Shown: one piece after another, positions 24,353-37,393 of the stretch | Layout of the letters: the number at the start of each line of letters is the position of its first letter | Numbering within the stretch: the first letter of the stretch is position 1 | Source: Nymphaea colorata | Taxonomy: Eukaryota; Streptophyta; Magnoliopsida; Nymphaeales; Nymphaeaceae | DNA length: 64,000 nt | NCBI RefSeq assembly: GCF_008831285.2 | Contig: NC_045144.1 | Location: 11,511,672-11,575,671 of the forward strand | Reading direction: 5' to 3' | Program-made: the position numbers and the translations under genes | Notes under the pieces: model-generated | The model's database searches: none | Told to the model about the DNA's origin: nothing | The model's input: the letters and a program-made list of their open reading frames with translations, nothing else

Positions 24353-27300
24353 TTACCCTGGTGCCACCAGCCACTTTGGTCTCTATTGATCCCAACTTCC
24401 CGCCATTATCCTCTACCTCCAGAGAGCTCGTGCCAAAAGAACCAACCCTGCCCACCGTAAAAAAACTTCATCCTTAATGTTTCTTAATGAGGCACTGCCG
24501 TTCATCATCTCTGTGATTTTGAACATTGGTTGTCACTGCCAAATTATAAGTGAAAAACTTGACTATTTTAAATTGTCCTGATCCCAACTCAAAAGAACTG
24601 CTTAGAGAATTTTAAAATTTAAAGCTCATAACTTGTCAGTCCAAGTTATTATTTGGACAATCTCATGAATAAGGATGTAATTGAGCCTGGATACGATTCT
24701 AGGATTTTGATTTTTTTTCCTGGTTTTCTGTTAGTACCAATTGATCCAGCTATGATTTTTTAAAGTACTTATTGAAACTAACCCGTTTAAATCCTTGGAA
24801 ATTTATGTTATAAAAAGTAAACTATCTTTCACCAGCGTTTGAATTTTAGAAATTGGGTTTTGAATTTTTTCAACTGTTTAAATGAATTTAACGATGCTGC
24901 AAATTTATGCTTAAAAATTTAAAATTTCTCTATGCCTCACCTCTTTTCCATGACCATTGTTCTTATTTCTCTGCAGATGGTCGAAGCTGACCTTCACTTA
25001 GAAAATACAGATTTCACACGCTCATAGCACGAGAAGTATATAGGAAAGCATGAGAGATGGTCTAATATATATATATATATATATATATATCATGTTTAAA
25101 CTTTTATGGGTGAAGGGTGTTACAGGGCTTTCTGCAACAGATTTCGTGCATTAACATTTCGCACCAAAGGGTTCGAACAATACTCTTCCTACCAACATTT
25201 CATCTCCTAAACAATATGAATGTCCTTTTCATTTCCCCTTTTCTTCTATGACAATGAGGGACTCCTATCACATCAAACCAACTAACGTGCTTGATCTGTG
25301 AAGTAAACACACGTCAAGCTTCCACCATATACCAACTCTCATACTCACAATTCAAAGCCAAGAGATCTGAGACTCCTTGATAAAGATCAGATGTGCCCTA
25401 AGTTCAAGCTTATGAATCATGTTCAGATGCTCATAACCTAACAACCATTTTAATTTTTCATCTAGTGCCATTACAGTAGTATATTTACAGCACCAAGAAT
25501 CTGCTCACATGAACAATTTGATCAAATAAGGCAGCAATCAGCTCAGTGCGTCCTGGCTGCCATTTCTTCATGTAGATGAGAGGCAGCCAACCACCAGTAA
25601 TCGAGCCTTTCAACCATTCATTGCAACTAGATTCAATATGTATCACTAGCTTTGAGACTACTGCGCAGATTCCATGTCATCTAAAGCAAGGCATCCATCC
25701 ATGGCGGGTGACTTATCCACGTAGATGGATGAACTGCAGATGGAAGATCTTTGAAGGTTTACTGTTGTGGCCACCACCTCACAACTGAGAAGTCCTTTGA
25801 CATATTGGAAGCCAACCATTTTGACATGCGACACAAATGTACATGCTGCATCAGTTACGACGGAGTAAATAGTGGAATAATTAAGACAAAAGTGAACGTC
25901 CACTTTACTCTGCCTTGTTTTAAGTTTCAACTAGGGAACCATGTGATCCTGATGTACGAACCAGCGTTGAGCTTAACAGCATAGTTTTTTTTTACTGGCA
26001 AGAATAAGCATACCGCAAATTAGAGGAAAGAGAAACACAATGTAGCCTCTAGCAGGCCACATCTTATTGAGAAATAGATCGGAAAATCAGTTCTTAGATC
26101 CCCAAAATCATGTTTCTCATATATACTAGTTCAAGGTTGATCTATGCTCATAATTTTTACTGGGCATCTGCTTCATCTGGATAGAGTAACCTTGAGCTTA
26201 TGTCCACTAAAAACTTGTACGGAGCAAAACTGATGAACGCTGAAACCGAAGCTTAATTTGCTTACAACTGATCTCAGTTCTACCCACTACCGACCAATCT
26301 CAAACCGTATTAATATGAATAAGACATCATAAAATTGATAGACTTGATGCACCTTCTACAGATTGATATCCAATACGAACAACGTGTCTAAACTAGCAGA
26401 AAGTAAGGAGTTAAGAAAGGTAGTGAGGTAAAAAAAAATCCTAAAGTTCAAGTCCCAACGATACTTCGCGCCCCTGAAATCTTCTGCATTCTCATAAGCA
26501 CAGTGGTCCAGACTCACCGAGGCTTACTCCCCACAGGCAGGTCCACTAAGTAGTTTGGTCCTTGTAGAGTTCCTTGTTATCCAAACCTTCCACGTGAAAA
26601 GCGTGAAAACAAACAACAAACCAAAGAAGAAAAGAAATTCCAAATTTAGAGGTGACCAGATAATATCTTGCAGCTGCAGGTAAGGGACAATTTCCCTTCC
26701 TGTCCATAACTAGTATACTTTACCAGCTGCAGTACACAGAAGAACCTCCAGACGGAAATCCCAGTACCTATTCAGGCCCAAATCTTACAAGCTACAAAAC
26801 AGATAATGAGATAACAACCTGATGTACTAACTTCCAGATCATGTTGGCATGAAGGTTAGTGGGATTCCTGTGTCATAAAAACAATTCTGCATGTTTTGTG
26901 GCTTCAAAGAAACTGAATGATGGATCTTATTTTCTCAAAATTGATATCTTACAAATAAATATGATGTAAATCACCTCAAACCTACGGATTTTGAGGACCC
27001 TCATTAAGAATCTCGATTACAACCATGCTACATCGTTTTCTTTCCTGGACATACAAAAAAAGCCATGAACTATCTGAAAGAATTACATTCTGATATTCTA
27101 AATCTATAAGGGATGAATAAGAGGTAAGAGTATTGAAACCTTGCACAAGTAGACTATGTTGACATAGCTATGAAAAGCTACGATGGAAAAAAGCACTTGA
27201 CGACATGATTGTTCTTTTATATAGGCCCCATATAGATTGACCATGAAATGGATAAACGTATCACCATCTTTCTGCTTTTTTTCAGATTCTTCTTCTCTCC

Positions 27301-27413
27301 ATGATTGTGCTTTGTCAATAACTAAAATTAAACCACCACAAGGAAACCCAAAGAAATATTAACCTGTTTGATTTCTTCTCCCCGTTGCCTTTTCTACATC
27401 TTGGAGAGTTGGT
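24353..27413. other. Stretch without recognisable gene
   Basis: AT-rich sequence with a (TA)n tract at 25066-25090. A minus strand open frame at 25658-25930 (90 codons, with VTDAACTFVSHVKMVGF) has mixed composition that could be coding, but I recognise no family and see no clear splice sites. Nothing else supportable was seen. Confidence 0.5.
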
Positions 27414-27543
27414 CTAGAGGGAACGCAATTTTCTCTCAACTTCCTCTAGTGGTTGTCCAACATAAAGCTTGAGTTCTCCCTTCCTCACCACTTTGACATT
27501 CATGAAGCCTGACTTGACTTTTCCATGGAGCTCCTAAAAACAC
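27414..27543 (-). CDS. Putative terminal coding exon, family not recognised
   Basis: On the minus strand a good acceptor (GTGTTTTTAG) precedes 42 sense codons ending in TAG at 27414-27416. The peptide includes KVKSGFMNVKVVRKGELKL and YVGQPLEEVERKLRSL, which has the look of a real, charged C-terminus. I do not recognise the family. It lies downstream of the P4-ATPase exons on the same strand but does not resemble the end of those proteins. It may belong to another gene fragment. Confidence 0.35.
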
Positions 27544-28768
27544 AGGTCCCAAGTTAGTTAGTTTAATGTATCTTGGTTCTGGATTAGATAATGCACATAT
27601 TAGCTCCCATAAGACTTGAAAATGAAAGAGGAATGTTTCCAGACAGATGTGTGTGTGTGACTTTGTGCTTTTTTGTCCAAGCTTTTAGCCCAAGATTTTG
27701 TGTGGCTGTAAAACAATTTAAACTTCATCTAGTGTATGTTTGAAGTACGGATGAAATTGAAACCCAATAAATCCAACCATGTAATGGTTGGACAACCACA
27801 TAAAAGGCACTCAAATTAGAATGAAAGTGCATCTCTTAATTCAGGTTTTAGTAAAAACTCAGGAAGGGGAAGGTGTAAAGAAAGAACATAACCAATTAAG
27901 ACATAAAAAACCTTTGATAAAAAATCCTCATAACATAGTATTGCACTTGGAAATCATGAAAATTTGAAAGAAGTATTGGTTGACAATGAAAACAGAAACT
28001 AAAGCCATTGCCATGACGGCATTACCCAGCAAAAACCAGCTTCTGTCTTTCAGTCAAAAACTAGTAGATTATAGCAAAAATGGCCTCTTTGCCACAGACC
28101 CTGGACTACCAGCAGACTTGCCTGTAATTTCAACCATCTCCTCATAGCTACACGACTAAAGAAATCATAGATATATATCCACCTTACTTAGACTATTACA
28201 TGTTAGGAGCCTCTCTAATTTGCTGCTTGAGTTGGATGTAGGTCAATCATACAATCGCAACCTACTTGTGTTTTTACAAAGAAAGATCCTTGTTCTTAGC
28301 AAACTTCAGCACAAACTTGAAGGTCGTTTTTATATTTGAAAACGATTTTTAATTTGGTGAAAATTCTACCAGCAACACAGGACAACAACTACAATTCCTA
28401 GTCTACTTCAAAAACGATCCTACAAATAAAAGTTCAATGTTCTCCAGTAAAAACAAATGATATTACCACGTCAAAAAACAGAAATAAACACTCAATTGAA
28501 CAATCACACCCACACCGGGCACTCGTATCCATACCAATGTAACATAAGTATCCATGCAACATGGTATATACTACTCATTCCATTCGTACAAATAACCGTA
28601 CTTTTGATTAACATAGATGTGCATCTTTTTGAAAGCACTCCTCAAAACCTGCAGCAAAAGAAATGCAGACATAAAACCGATAGCTTATTTTATGAAGCAC
28701 AATTGGCTGATATGGCCTACATGCAGCTCAACTAAAGTTAAAAAAAAGCCGTGTGACAAAGTTTGCAC

Positions 28769-29663
28769 CATAGGCTCTGAGGTGCTTATTCGCATTGCAA
28801 GCAACACCCTTTCCAAACTCCTTGTAACTTCATCTTTTGTCATCCCATTTATTAACAGAAACTGTCCTTTTGACTCTGCATGATCTAACTGACATAAGTT
28901 CTACTACCATTTGATAGCTTATGCATGACTAAGTAGTTTGTAATAGAAAGTGCAAGAAATAAGCAGGATCAGGTCCAATAGAAACAACATCAGCAAGCTT
29001 ATCAAAAGGAACCATACTGTTAGATCTGGATGGTAGCAGTCTTCCTATTAGCTTTCTCACGTATGCCTACACCATCTGTGCATGCCTGAGTCTCCACCAA
29101 CAGCAGCACAAAATAAGATCAAGGGCGTCTTCCCTTCATCCACATACTGAAGATCTTGCATGAAGGAAGAAAAGAGAACTAAGACCACATTCTGATCACA
29201 TCCACATACAGCACACAGAAGAAAGTTTATGATCTTATATAGTAAAAGATTATAATTTTCTTTATGAAAATTGTCAAATGCCAAAAAGAGAAAACATTTC
29301 AGCTCGCTATTTGTGACAATTTGCGCTGATGAGACAAAGTGACTTGGGCTCGTGAGAAAAGAAGAATGAAGCATGACTAACCAGGAGACATTAGGTTGCA
29401 AGAGAGCGCTATCTGAATGGCTGTATTTTGTTTATCACCAATAAGCATCCAAAAGTTGATTCCAGCCTTCCGAAGCAGATCGATTGTTTCAGGAACACCT
29501 TCCTGCAATGACATCCAAAAGAAAATGAAGACAATCTACTTAAGTCAAACCAGAAGGAAAGCTCTCGCACGAAACAATACACCCCAGATAAGGAAAAAGA
29601 GAATCACCTGCAGACGGTCTTCTATTGCAGCAACTACAAGAACCTCAAGAATGTGTTCCAAAC
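28769..29663 (-). pseudogene. P4-ATPase (ALA2-type phospholipid flippase) fragment, three exons
   Basis: Three consecutive exons of an aminophospholipid flippase, which moves phospholipids across membranes using ATP. Exon 29608-29663 encodes LEHILEVLVVAAIEDRLQ. Exon 29382-29502 encodes [33 protein letters not shown] and SCNLMSP. Exon 28769-28875 encodes ESKGQFLLINGMTKDEV, then RSLERVLLAMRISTSEP. Each boundary has AG acceptor and GT donor signals in compatible phases. The intact family has TGDK in the P-domain, whereas here the threonine is replaced by isoleucine (IGDK), which would be expected to impair catalysis. The upstream phosphorylation site (DKTGT), the downstream GDGxND motif and the membrane helices were not found nearby. 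That makes this an isolated internal fragment. Confidence 0.85.
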
Positions 29664-30638
29664 CTAGAATATATATAATTAATAAATAATACAGCACAAC
29701 AGAAACTTAAATGCAACAACACATGCCAACTAGAAAGAATGCATGCATAATACTCTAGGGAGACCAAAAGCATGGCCAATAGACAAGCCATTGCTAAGTA
29801 GGATCATGTTGGTCCATTCATTGGAACATTCAAGCTTGACAACAACCTCATCTACAGAGCTGTAATTTGGCCCCCAGTGCCTACAAAGAGTTGGATGAAC
29901 TTCACGTACATCCAAAATGTATCATGATTTATGATTAGGTAAAACAAGACATTTGACAATCATAACCTACAATAAAAACTTGATTTTGAAGTACAAGATC
30001 AAACTCTCGTGCAACATGAATCGGCTTTTCCAAAACCACTGTACATCCACAAGAACACAGATGAGTTGGGCTTTAAACTTCGACATTAGCTGCTTGAATC
30101 AGAAAACACTGACAATGTAAAAAAAAAAAAAAACTAATGATAGAAAAGTTAAAAGCTAATGACTCTTTCAAACCCTTTCCTAAGCAAACCTTAAAAGAGA
30201 AATCAACAAAAATACTGCCTATGGGAACATTTTATTATAAAGGAAACCTTTCAACGGTTTCCCACAGAGGAACCGACTAAGGAAACATTTTTAGTCCACA
30301 ACCGATGAAAAAGAAAAACAATGGAAAAGAAAAACCAAGAAACGGGTCGACCATGTCGAAGCACACGCCGAAGATTTTTTTTTTCACATTTCCACGTCCG
30401 ATTCAATCTCGCTCGTCTCATCCGTTTTAATTACTTGTAATATTGAATTAGGACTCATCATTGTCATTTTTGAATATCAAGTGGTATTCCTTCTTGTTGC
30501 TTACAAATAGCAGCTGACCCTTCGTTGTCGACAAGAAAGAGGAAGAGCGACCGACTTTCATCCTTGCAGAGAGGAGGAAAGTGGGGGAGAAGGATAGGAG
30601 AAAGGGGAGAGAAGGGAACACGATCAGAGAAGTGAGTC

Positions 30639-33600
30639 ATGGTTTCCACCAGGCGCAGCTCTTCATCGGCGAAGCTTTCTACGCCATCGCCGGTGCCAAG
30701 CAGCAAGCATCTCAAGGTATTCGGATGAAGCAAAGCTTTCCCAAATCTTGTTCGTTATTGTTTACCCATACTTGTGTTTGTTGTCTACTGAAACCCAACG
30801 TCTGGGTTCTGTGTTTTTTTTGGGGGGGTTGTTTTCCTTTGGGGTTTGAATTGGGGGAATCAGGCGGAGAACTCGCATCCGGAAGAGGTGCCCGTAGCAC
30901 CCAGGGACGACGTGCTCAACTCGAAAGAATTGGTGTCGTTGTCTTCACGATACCAGCTACCCTCTGATCCGGCGACCGGTACTGTGCAAGATCCGACACC
31001 GGCTGAAACCCCAGCTTCCAATCTAGATGCCTTCTGTCGACAAACCGGTCGCGATGCCACCTCCTTCACCAGGTTTGTATCCCGAGTTCTGCGTGTGCCA
31101 CTTGGGGAGAACGATGATTGTGAAAACCTGCTTTCCTTAATCTTTTTCCGTTTTGCTTACCTTGGGCTTGTAGGTTCTGCACCGATGGAGGTGGAGAAAT
31201 TGAAGACAGTGCCATCGACATGGAATAATAGGTCGAAGAAAAGGACGCCTAATTTGGAATCGTTGACTGCATGGGGAAGACTTATATCACAGTATCCACA
31301 GGTATGTTCCCCGATCCACTTCCTCATTGCTGATCGAGTACATTGTTTTGTTGATTCTCCTGACTTCGGCTGTAGGTCATGTATAGGGAGGTTTTTACTA
31401 CCGCAATTTGGTCAGATTTCGGTTGTAGGCATCGGCTGTGTCGGTTGCATGTTGTGCTGATTCATTAACTAACATGGACTTGAGGTCCCTTCCAGGGATT
31501 TCCGTGTTTATAAAGTATGGTGCCTTGATTTGAATTATGCTGTCATGCTCGTCAAGATCGTTAGTCTTGTATGCTGTTGCTCTGGACGGGAAATTTGGAA
31601 GTCTATGTCTGTTTCAGGCGAAGCAGTTTCCTTAGTTATCAGCTTAATAATTTTTTTCTCTGTACTGGATTCAAGAGTTTGGGATTTGCCTTGTCGCTTG
31701 GTCCTATTTCACAGTGTAGAAGGTAAACTCTAGGATTATCATTTGTCGTCAGTGTATGAAAATGAGTTCTCTAAGTGGTGTAGCTTGGTTCAGGCCTTTC
31801 ACATACCTCTCAAATAGGACGCAAGTCAACATATCCTGCAAATGAAGGGCAGCATAAGGTCATGGTAAGGAGTAGGTAGATGACAGAAATGAAGTCAATT
31901 CCATTATGCCTCCATGTACGACGACATTGTGTTTGGATGTGTTTTGCTAATGCTGTATTAGTTTGTGGTCAAGAATATATTTTAATTTCATTTATGGCAT
32001 CTTTCTATGGTCAGCCAATTATATAAACGGATGAGGGCAAGTGAATGATTAGAAACCAGTGTCAGAGACAGTCCGTTATAGTTAATCTAAGAATGTTATG
32101 GCTTAGTAGTGTACATCTTCCCAAACAATTTTGTTATTTATATGAGGTTAAGGACCTAAGGTACTTGAGTAGAAAAGAGCATCCTCATTAGCCTATTGTG
32201 TTGAAACCTAGCATGTCAGTGGAAGCCTGGCAACTGGATGCGACTTATTGTTGTGGTTGGTTCCAAGTATGTTGGAGAACGCTTTCAATGTGCGAATTCT
32301 GACCAGTTAGTTATTTCATACATAGAAGCTCTCAAGGTAATTTATTGTTGTAAATTGCACAAGCTGTTGGGAGTTGAGACTTGAGAGTCTTGAGACAGTT
32401 CAATCACCTACAAAATTAGTATTGAGATGCACTAGTGGATAATGCATACAGTGTTTCCACATTAGTGGGAAGGTTTTAGGATTTTTGATGTATAATGGTT
32501 TAAACTCCATTCCCTTGCTTTTATTGCATTATTTCATATTTAAGCAATCTTCAAGTGGCCTAGTGGCTGGCACTTCAAGTCTTCTAATTAGTGTTGGGCT
32601 TCTTGGTCCGTCTGGTAGATATTTTCTCCCATATATCCAAAATGAAATTGCCCTTTTTGCTTCGCTTAAATTACCTTGATGCTTCAGATGTGATGTTATC
32701 CAGCATATTGGCACATAACATTTTCTATTGCTGTTTGTTTTTTGTTTAAGGAGCCAACATGGTGACTCTGGTAGTTAAACAGAAATCTGAAGAAATGTAG
32801 AGAAAAGATAATCTCCACTGAGTTAGTACTAAAATACTGATTATACATATTGTGGAAAATTGAAAGAGAAAACAGAAAAAAGAATCCCCTCTGATGGTCT
32901 GACATTGATTGAAACTCGGTCTGGGTCATCAAGTTGACCCGTTAAGTCATGAGTCGTAAATGGACGAGTCGAGTCCCGAGTCACCGAGTTTTAAAACATT
33001 GCGCGATATGTGTTTGTATATGTATATATGTACAATAACAGCATGTGTTTATACATAATGGTATTTTGTCTTTATTACGATTGGCATTTTAATGTTGTGT
33101 TTCCATTCTTTTTGTTTTCTTTTGTTTTAGTTGACCAACTTTGAGTGATTCAAACCAACTAGTACAACTAGATTTTAGGGACTTGGCTAACTTTTGTGTG
33201 ATATCATATTATGAAGGTGAGATTTGGAGACATTTGTCTGCAGGATTAGATTAAAGTTATTGCTCCTTTAAAAGCTAGGAAATCAATTATGCCTCAGTCT
33301 GTTTATTCCCTCCTCTTTATGATGCTTCTACAGTGCGCATTTATTTTTGGGCTGTAGAAGTTGATTTAGAAATTAGAATTCCAGATTTATTACACACGGT
33401 GGAAGTATTAGTCAATTGTGTGTTGCTTTTTTAATGTAGTCTGAAATTTTGCAAGTTTTATTTTTTCAGAATCCTCATTTGCTCATGTATGGTCCTGTTT
33501 TCACGGTTGGTCAAAGTCGTAGCTGCAACTTGTACTTGAAGGATTCATCTGTGAGTTCAGTTCTTTGTCGACTGAAGTTTGTATAGGTAATCTTAAAATT

Positions 33601-36600
33601 TATCTTAAACTTATTTGTGACATTATTTGCAAGATAGCATATATTTATCTTGTTTTCTGCAAATACTATCTTAAACTTGTGACTGGCATTTGCTCTCTGG
33701 AATCATTATTGGTGATGGGAACAGCGAGAGGAAGGATGCACCAGTATATTGGAAAATGCAGAAGCTAAAGGATCGATTGAAGTCAACGGAAAGCCTGTCA
33801 AAAAGAACTCAGATGTCATCCTTCGGGCTGGGGATGAGCTGGTGTTTAGTTCATCTGGCAACGATTCTTATGTATCCTTTACTTGCTACTGGAACACACT
33901 GTTGCTTACTAAAGTTAAGATTTGGTTCTATGGGACTTCATGGTGCTCTCTGCCTCTCTATCATTAACTTGGTACTGGACATGTGTCTCTGTCTAACAAA
34001 CTAGTCATAGTGGCAGAACATTTTGCATATCTTATCAAAATTTTATTTTGTTTTTCTTTTCACCGCACATCTGTTTATTGATACAAATACATGTGTATGC
34101 AGTATGCACAAAATAGTCTGATCTCTGGGTTATAATTTTATGTAGTTAGCTCTGAAGTAGCTGAATTCTAAGGTTCTTTCTTCTAGGCCGCTGCATTATA
34201 TGATATGGAGGTGTATCGTATGATGCATATCATATAAGCTGGCAACTTGGCTGAATATATATCATACACATTTTTCATGTGTGTCGTATATGTTTTGACC
34301 ATATCTTGCCTTGTCTTATGATACGGTGCAATTTTAAAAAAAGGGGCACGATGCACCTTTTGATTGATTTTTTTTTTTAAACTGCCTCTTCTCCTCCATT
34401 TCTGACACATTTGAGAGTTTTGGGAGAGAGTTTTGCTGGTTTTGGAGAGAAATTGCCAAATAAATCATCAATTTGAAGGAGAAAGTGTCATTTTAGAGGA
34501 AGATTTGCTCGTGGGAAACCCGTTCATGTTTGGAAAAAGAAGTCTTTTGTGTTTTTTCTTATACAAAAGATATACGATCTCTCGACTTCAAGGTTTATAT
34601 ATATTTCTATTGTTTTCTAAAGTTTACCATAAGTTTCTGTTTGTTTTATGAGATATTTTTTTTTATCTTTTAATGTGTTGTTACCATATTGTGGCTTATG
34701 AATGATGAATCGTGTATGTTCATTTATGTGTGTGATGAGTGTTTTATATAGAACAAATATTCATGATTTTCTGAATTTTTTTCTGGTTTTTTTTTGGTGA
34801 GTTAAAAAGTAATTTATGATACACTATGGTATGTTATGACTTATGATATGGTGTATAGGTTATCTCGACCAATATGCGTTACAATAAGCCTTTACAGTTT
34901 ACAACATTGCTTTTAGGAATTCTTTGCATCCTTGCTTTATGGTATTCCTTAAAATGCGTCTAGATTTTCCAGCAGCTTACAGTTGAGAGTCCTACTGCTG
35001 CATCTTCTGTCGGTATTGCAGAGGCTCACGGTGCCCCTTTAAAATGAGGTTCAAGTTGAAGCAATATCTCGTGATCCATCTGCTGTGGCAGGGGCATCAA
35101 TATTGGCATCTCTACCAAACCTTGGGAATGATCTGTCACTTCTTCCTCCACCTTCCCAAAGCAATGAGGATGCAGAACAAGCAATAGGGAGACTAGCATT
35201 ATCTACTGCCTTTGAATTACCAGACGATTCTGTTCCCATGCTTGATATCAATACCTGCACCAGGAAAGACAGTGCTGATCAAAATTCTGGTACTGATGTG
35301 CCCCTAGATGATAATGCACCCACACCAGCTGAACAAACGTCCAGAGTAGATCTTAATGTTGGCAACATTGATCGTGGTATGAATGCAGATAATGGCAGAT
35401 GGAACTTTAAGTCCATTTCACATAAAAAATTTATGTGTATGCTGAAGGATACAGTTGACATTGATCCAAGTGGGTCCTTTTTCAAACAATTACTTGAAGA
35501 TAGAAAGGAGATGTTTAAGGATTCTGATTCATCAACACTTTTGCCAATGTCTGCTAAATGTCAAGCTTTTAAGGACAACATGCGCGAGGGAATTCTGGAT
35601 GGTCAAAACACTCAAGTGTCATTTGATAACTTCCCTTATTATTTGAGGTATCATATTCTATCCATTCGGTTTCTGCAAAAATTCCTTTGTTTTTTGTGAC
35701 TTTAGACTAGCTTTTGTCTCATGATGTGAGATGTGTCCATATCTTGTTTTGTTACATATTATAATTGGTTTATTCTTTTGAGATTTCGTATATCAAAATG
35801 TGAGATGAGAATCTGTTATGTCTAAGTCACCATATGCCAAGCTAATCTCTCTATTATATAGTCTCTAGAATTACATGCATACAATGTTATTGCTTATATA
35901 TAATCGAAGTAGAATAGGGACAAGAAAAAGAACATTTCTCTCATGGATCCAACATTGTAAAAAGCATGGCAGAATCAATCTCCAGTATTCTTCCCCAAAT
36001 TGGGCATCTGGTTGCACCTTGGTATCTAGTATTTACATATCAACTTTACTTGAAGAGGGTACTAGGGAGTAAAGTTGTAGGAGATTGTTTCTTTTGCATG
36101 ATCAGAATGGACCTGAAATTACAAAATTTAGGAAGTTAAGGAAGTTTGTATTTTGCATATTAGAGTGTGGTGCTTGAGATGAAGAGAAAAAGTTATGGTC
36201 GAATTGGTACTGTAGAGATAAAGCTAAGGAAACTGTACTATAAACTATAAGCTGAAGACAAAATATTAATGAAATTGTACAATTCTATACTAGACTTCGT
36301 ATCTATCTGGATAGAGGCAATTGAACATTATCTTGCCCATGTTTCCGAGAAAGTAGCATCATATTTCTTAATTTTGCAAACATGTTTAGCGTTTCTTGTA
36401 GTTGCTTGTTATGATAAGCAGTAATATTATATGCTTATATGTATTGATTTATCAAAACTTTGAGCTACAGTTTGATAATCCTTGTTTTGTTTAGTGAAAA
36501 CACAAAAAATGCGTTGATTTGTCCTATCTACATACATTTGAAGCGCAAGGAGTTTGCCAAGTTTACCACAGATCTTCCTACTGTTAGTGCAAGAATTTTG

Positions 36601-37104
36601 TTATCGGGTCCTTCAGGTACTCTTCTTGGAAATTTGTGGGTGTTAAGTGGAGGTTAGTTTTATCTGCAAATGCTGTTACCATATGCTGTCATTTCTCTTT
36701 TAGGTTCAGACATATATCAGGAGACATTGGCACAAGCACTTGCCAACTTTTTTGGTTCCAAATTGCTTATAGTAGATGCAAACTCATTACCAAATGTAAG
36801 TGCATGATTGTGTTTGCACATGTTTGTCTTGATTTTTTTTGTTTTTCAATTTATTTTTCCTTGTTTAATTTCTTTAGAACTTTATTTCGGTTAGGGGCTG
36901 TCGGCAAAGGATTCAGATGTTAACAAGGATGGTGTAAGAGTTGAGAAGTTATCCGGTTCTGTTAAACATCGTTCTTCACATTCAGATGCTGTGCAGCAGA
37001 AGAAGCCAACTTCTAGTGTTGAAGCAGATATTGTTTGCTCTTCTGCCATTACCTCGAAATCCCCACCAAAACAGAAGGCTTCAACTGCATCATCCAAAAC
37101 CTAG
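30639..37104 (+). pseudogene. FHA/AAA-type ATPase gene, 5' half with introns (At1g02890-like)
   Basis: Multi-exon gene resembling plant FHA plus AAA ATPases of the At1g02890/At4g02480 group. Exon 1 (30639-30716) starts MVSTRRSSSSAKLSTPSPVP. Exon 2 begins at 30864, and a third coding piece near 31173-31302 ends TAWGRLISQYPQ. After a 2.1-kb intron the FHA domain begins near 33470 (NPHLLMYGPVFTVGQSRSC). It continues at about 33726-33870 (SIEVNGKPVKKNSDVILRAG) and, after another intron, near 34968 (IFQQLTVES). Directly after a GAPLK segment (about 35043) there is a TGA and a one-base frameshift; the frame resumes with SRDPSAVAGASILASL. Further exons carry FENFPYYLR-like sequence and the Walker A start ILLSGPSG at about 36590-36615. 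A following exon is SDIYQETLAQALANFFGSK. The last exon ends in TAG at 37102-37104 near KASTASSKT, so Walker B, the Arg finger and the rest of the AAA domain are missing. The frame between exons 2 and 3 does not join cleanly. Broken and truncated. Confidence 0.85.
34195..34870. mobile_element. Probable hAT-related insertion in an intron of the AAA ATPase gene
   Basis: Its blocks match the segment preceding the BED zinc-finger remnant at 57.9 kb. Examples are GATACGGTGCAATTTT followed by AAAAAGGGGCACGATGCACC, and AAGTTTACCATAA followed by TTTCTGTTTG. TATGATAC-like motifs occur at both edges. No transposase sequence or clean target duplication was resolved. The assignment rests on similarity to the other copy. 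Confidence 0.45.
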
Positions 37105-37381
37105 TCCAGCTCAGTTGGCTAGCCCCAACGACTCCTTTTGGAGCAATCGGACCTAGTCCAACTGCTAGTTCTCTTCTATCTTCTATTTTTTCTTTTTTTA
37201 TTCCTTAGTTCTTCGTTGTGTATGTACTGCTGTTGTTTTTGCCATTGTTAGGATGTCATTTTCTACAGCTTTTGGTAGGACTCAATAATATTTTTCATTC
37301 TCTATTTTTTTGGTCACATGGCCTTGGTGCTTTTCATGGAGTTTCACTGTATATATGTGACTGTTGTCAGCCACATTTTCA

Positions 37382-37393
37382 TGGTATCAGAGC
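37382..37393 (+). other. Primer-binding site matching initiator tRNA-Met
   Basis: TGGTATCAGAGC directly follows ...TTTTCA, the expected CA end of an LTR. It lies 280 bp after the point where the AAA ATPase gene is cut off, so an LTR retroelement insertion may have caused or marked the truncation. No gag sequence is recognisable downstream. Confidence 0.5.

Noticed and set aside
29057-29401. Open frame between P4-ATPase exons (DLQYVDEGKTPLILFC...).
   Set aside because: It overlaps the intron between two well-defined exons and does not resemble P4-ATPases; likely intronic chance reading.
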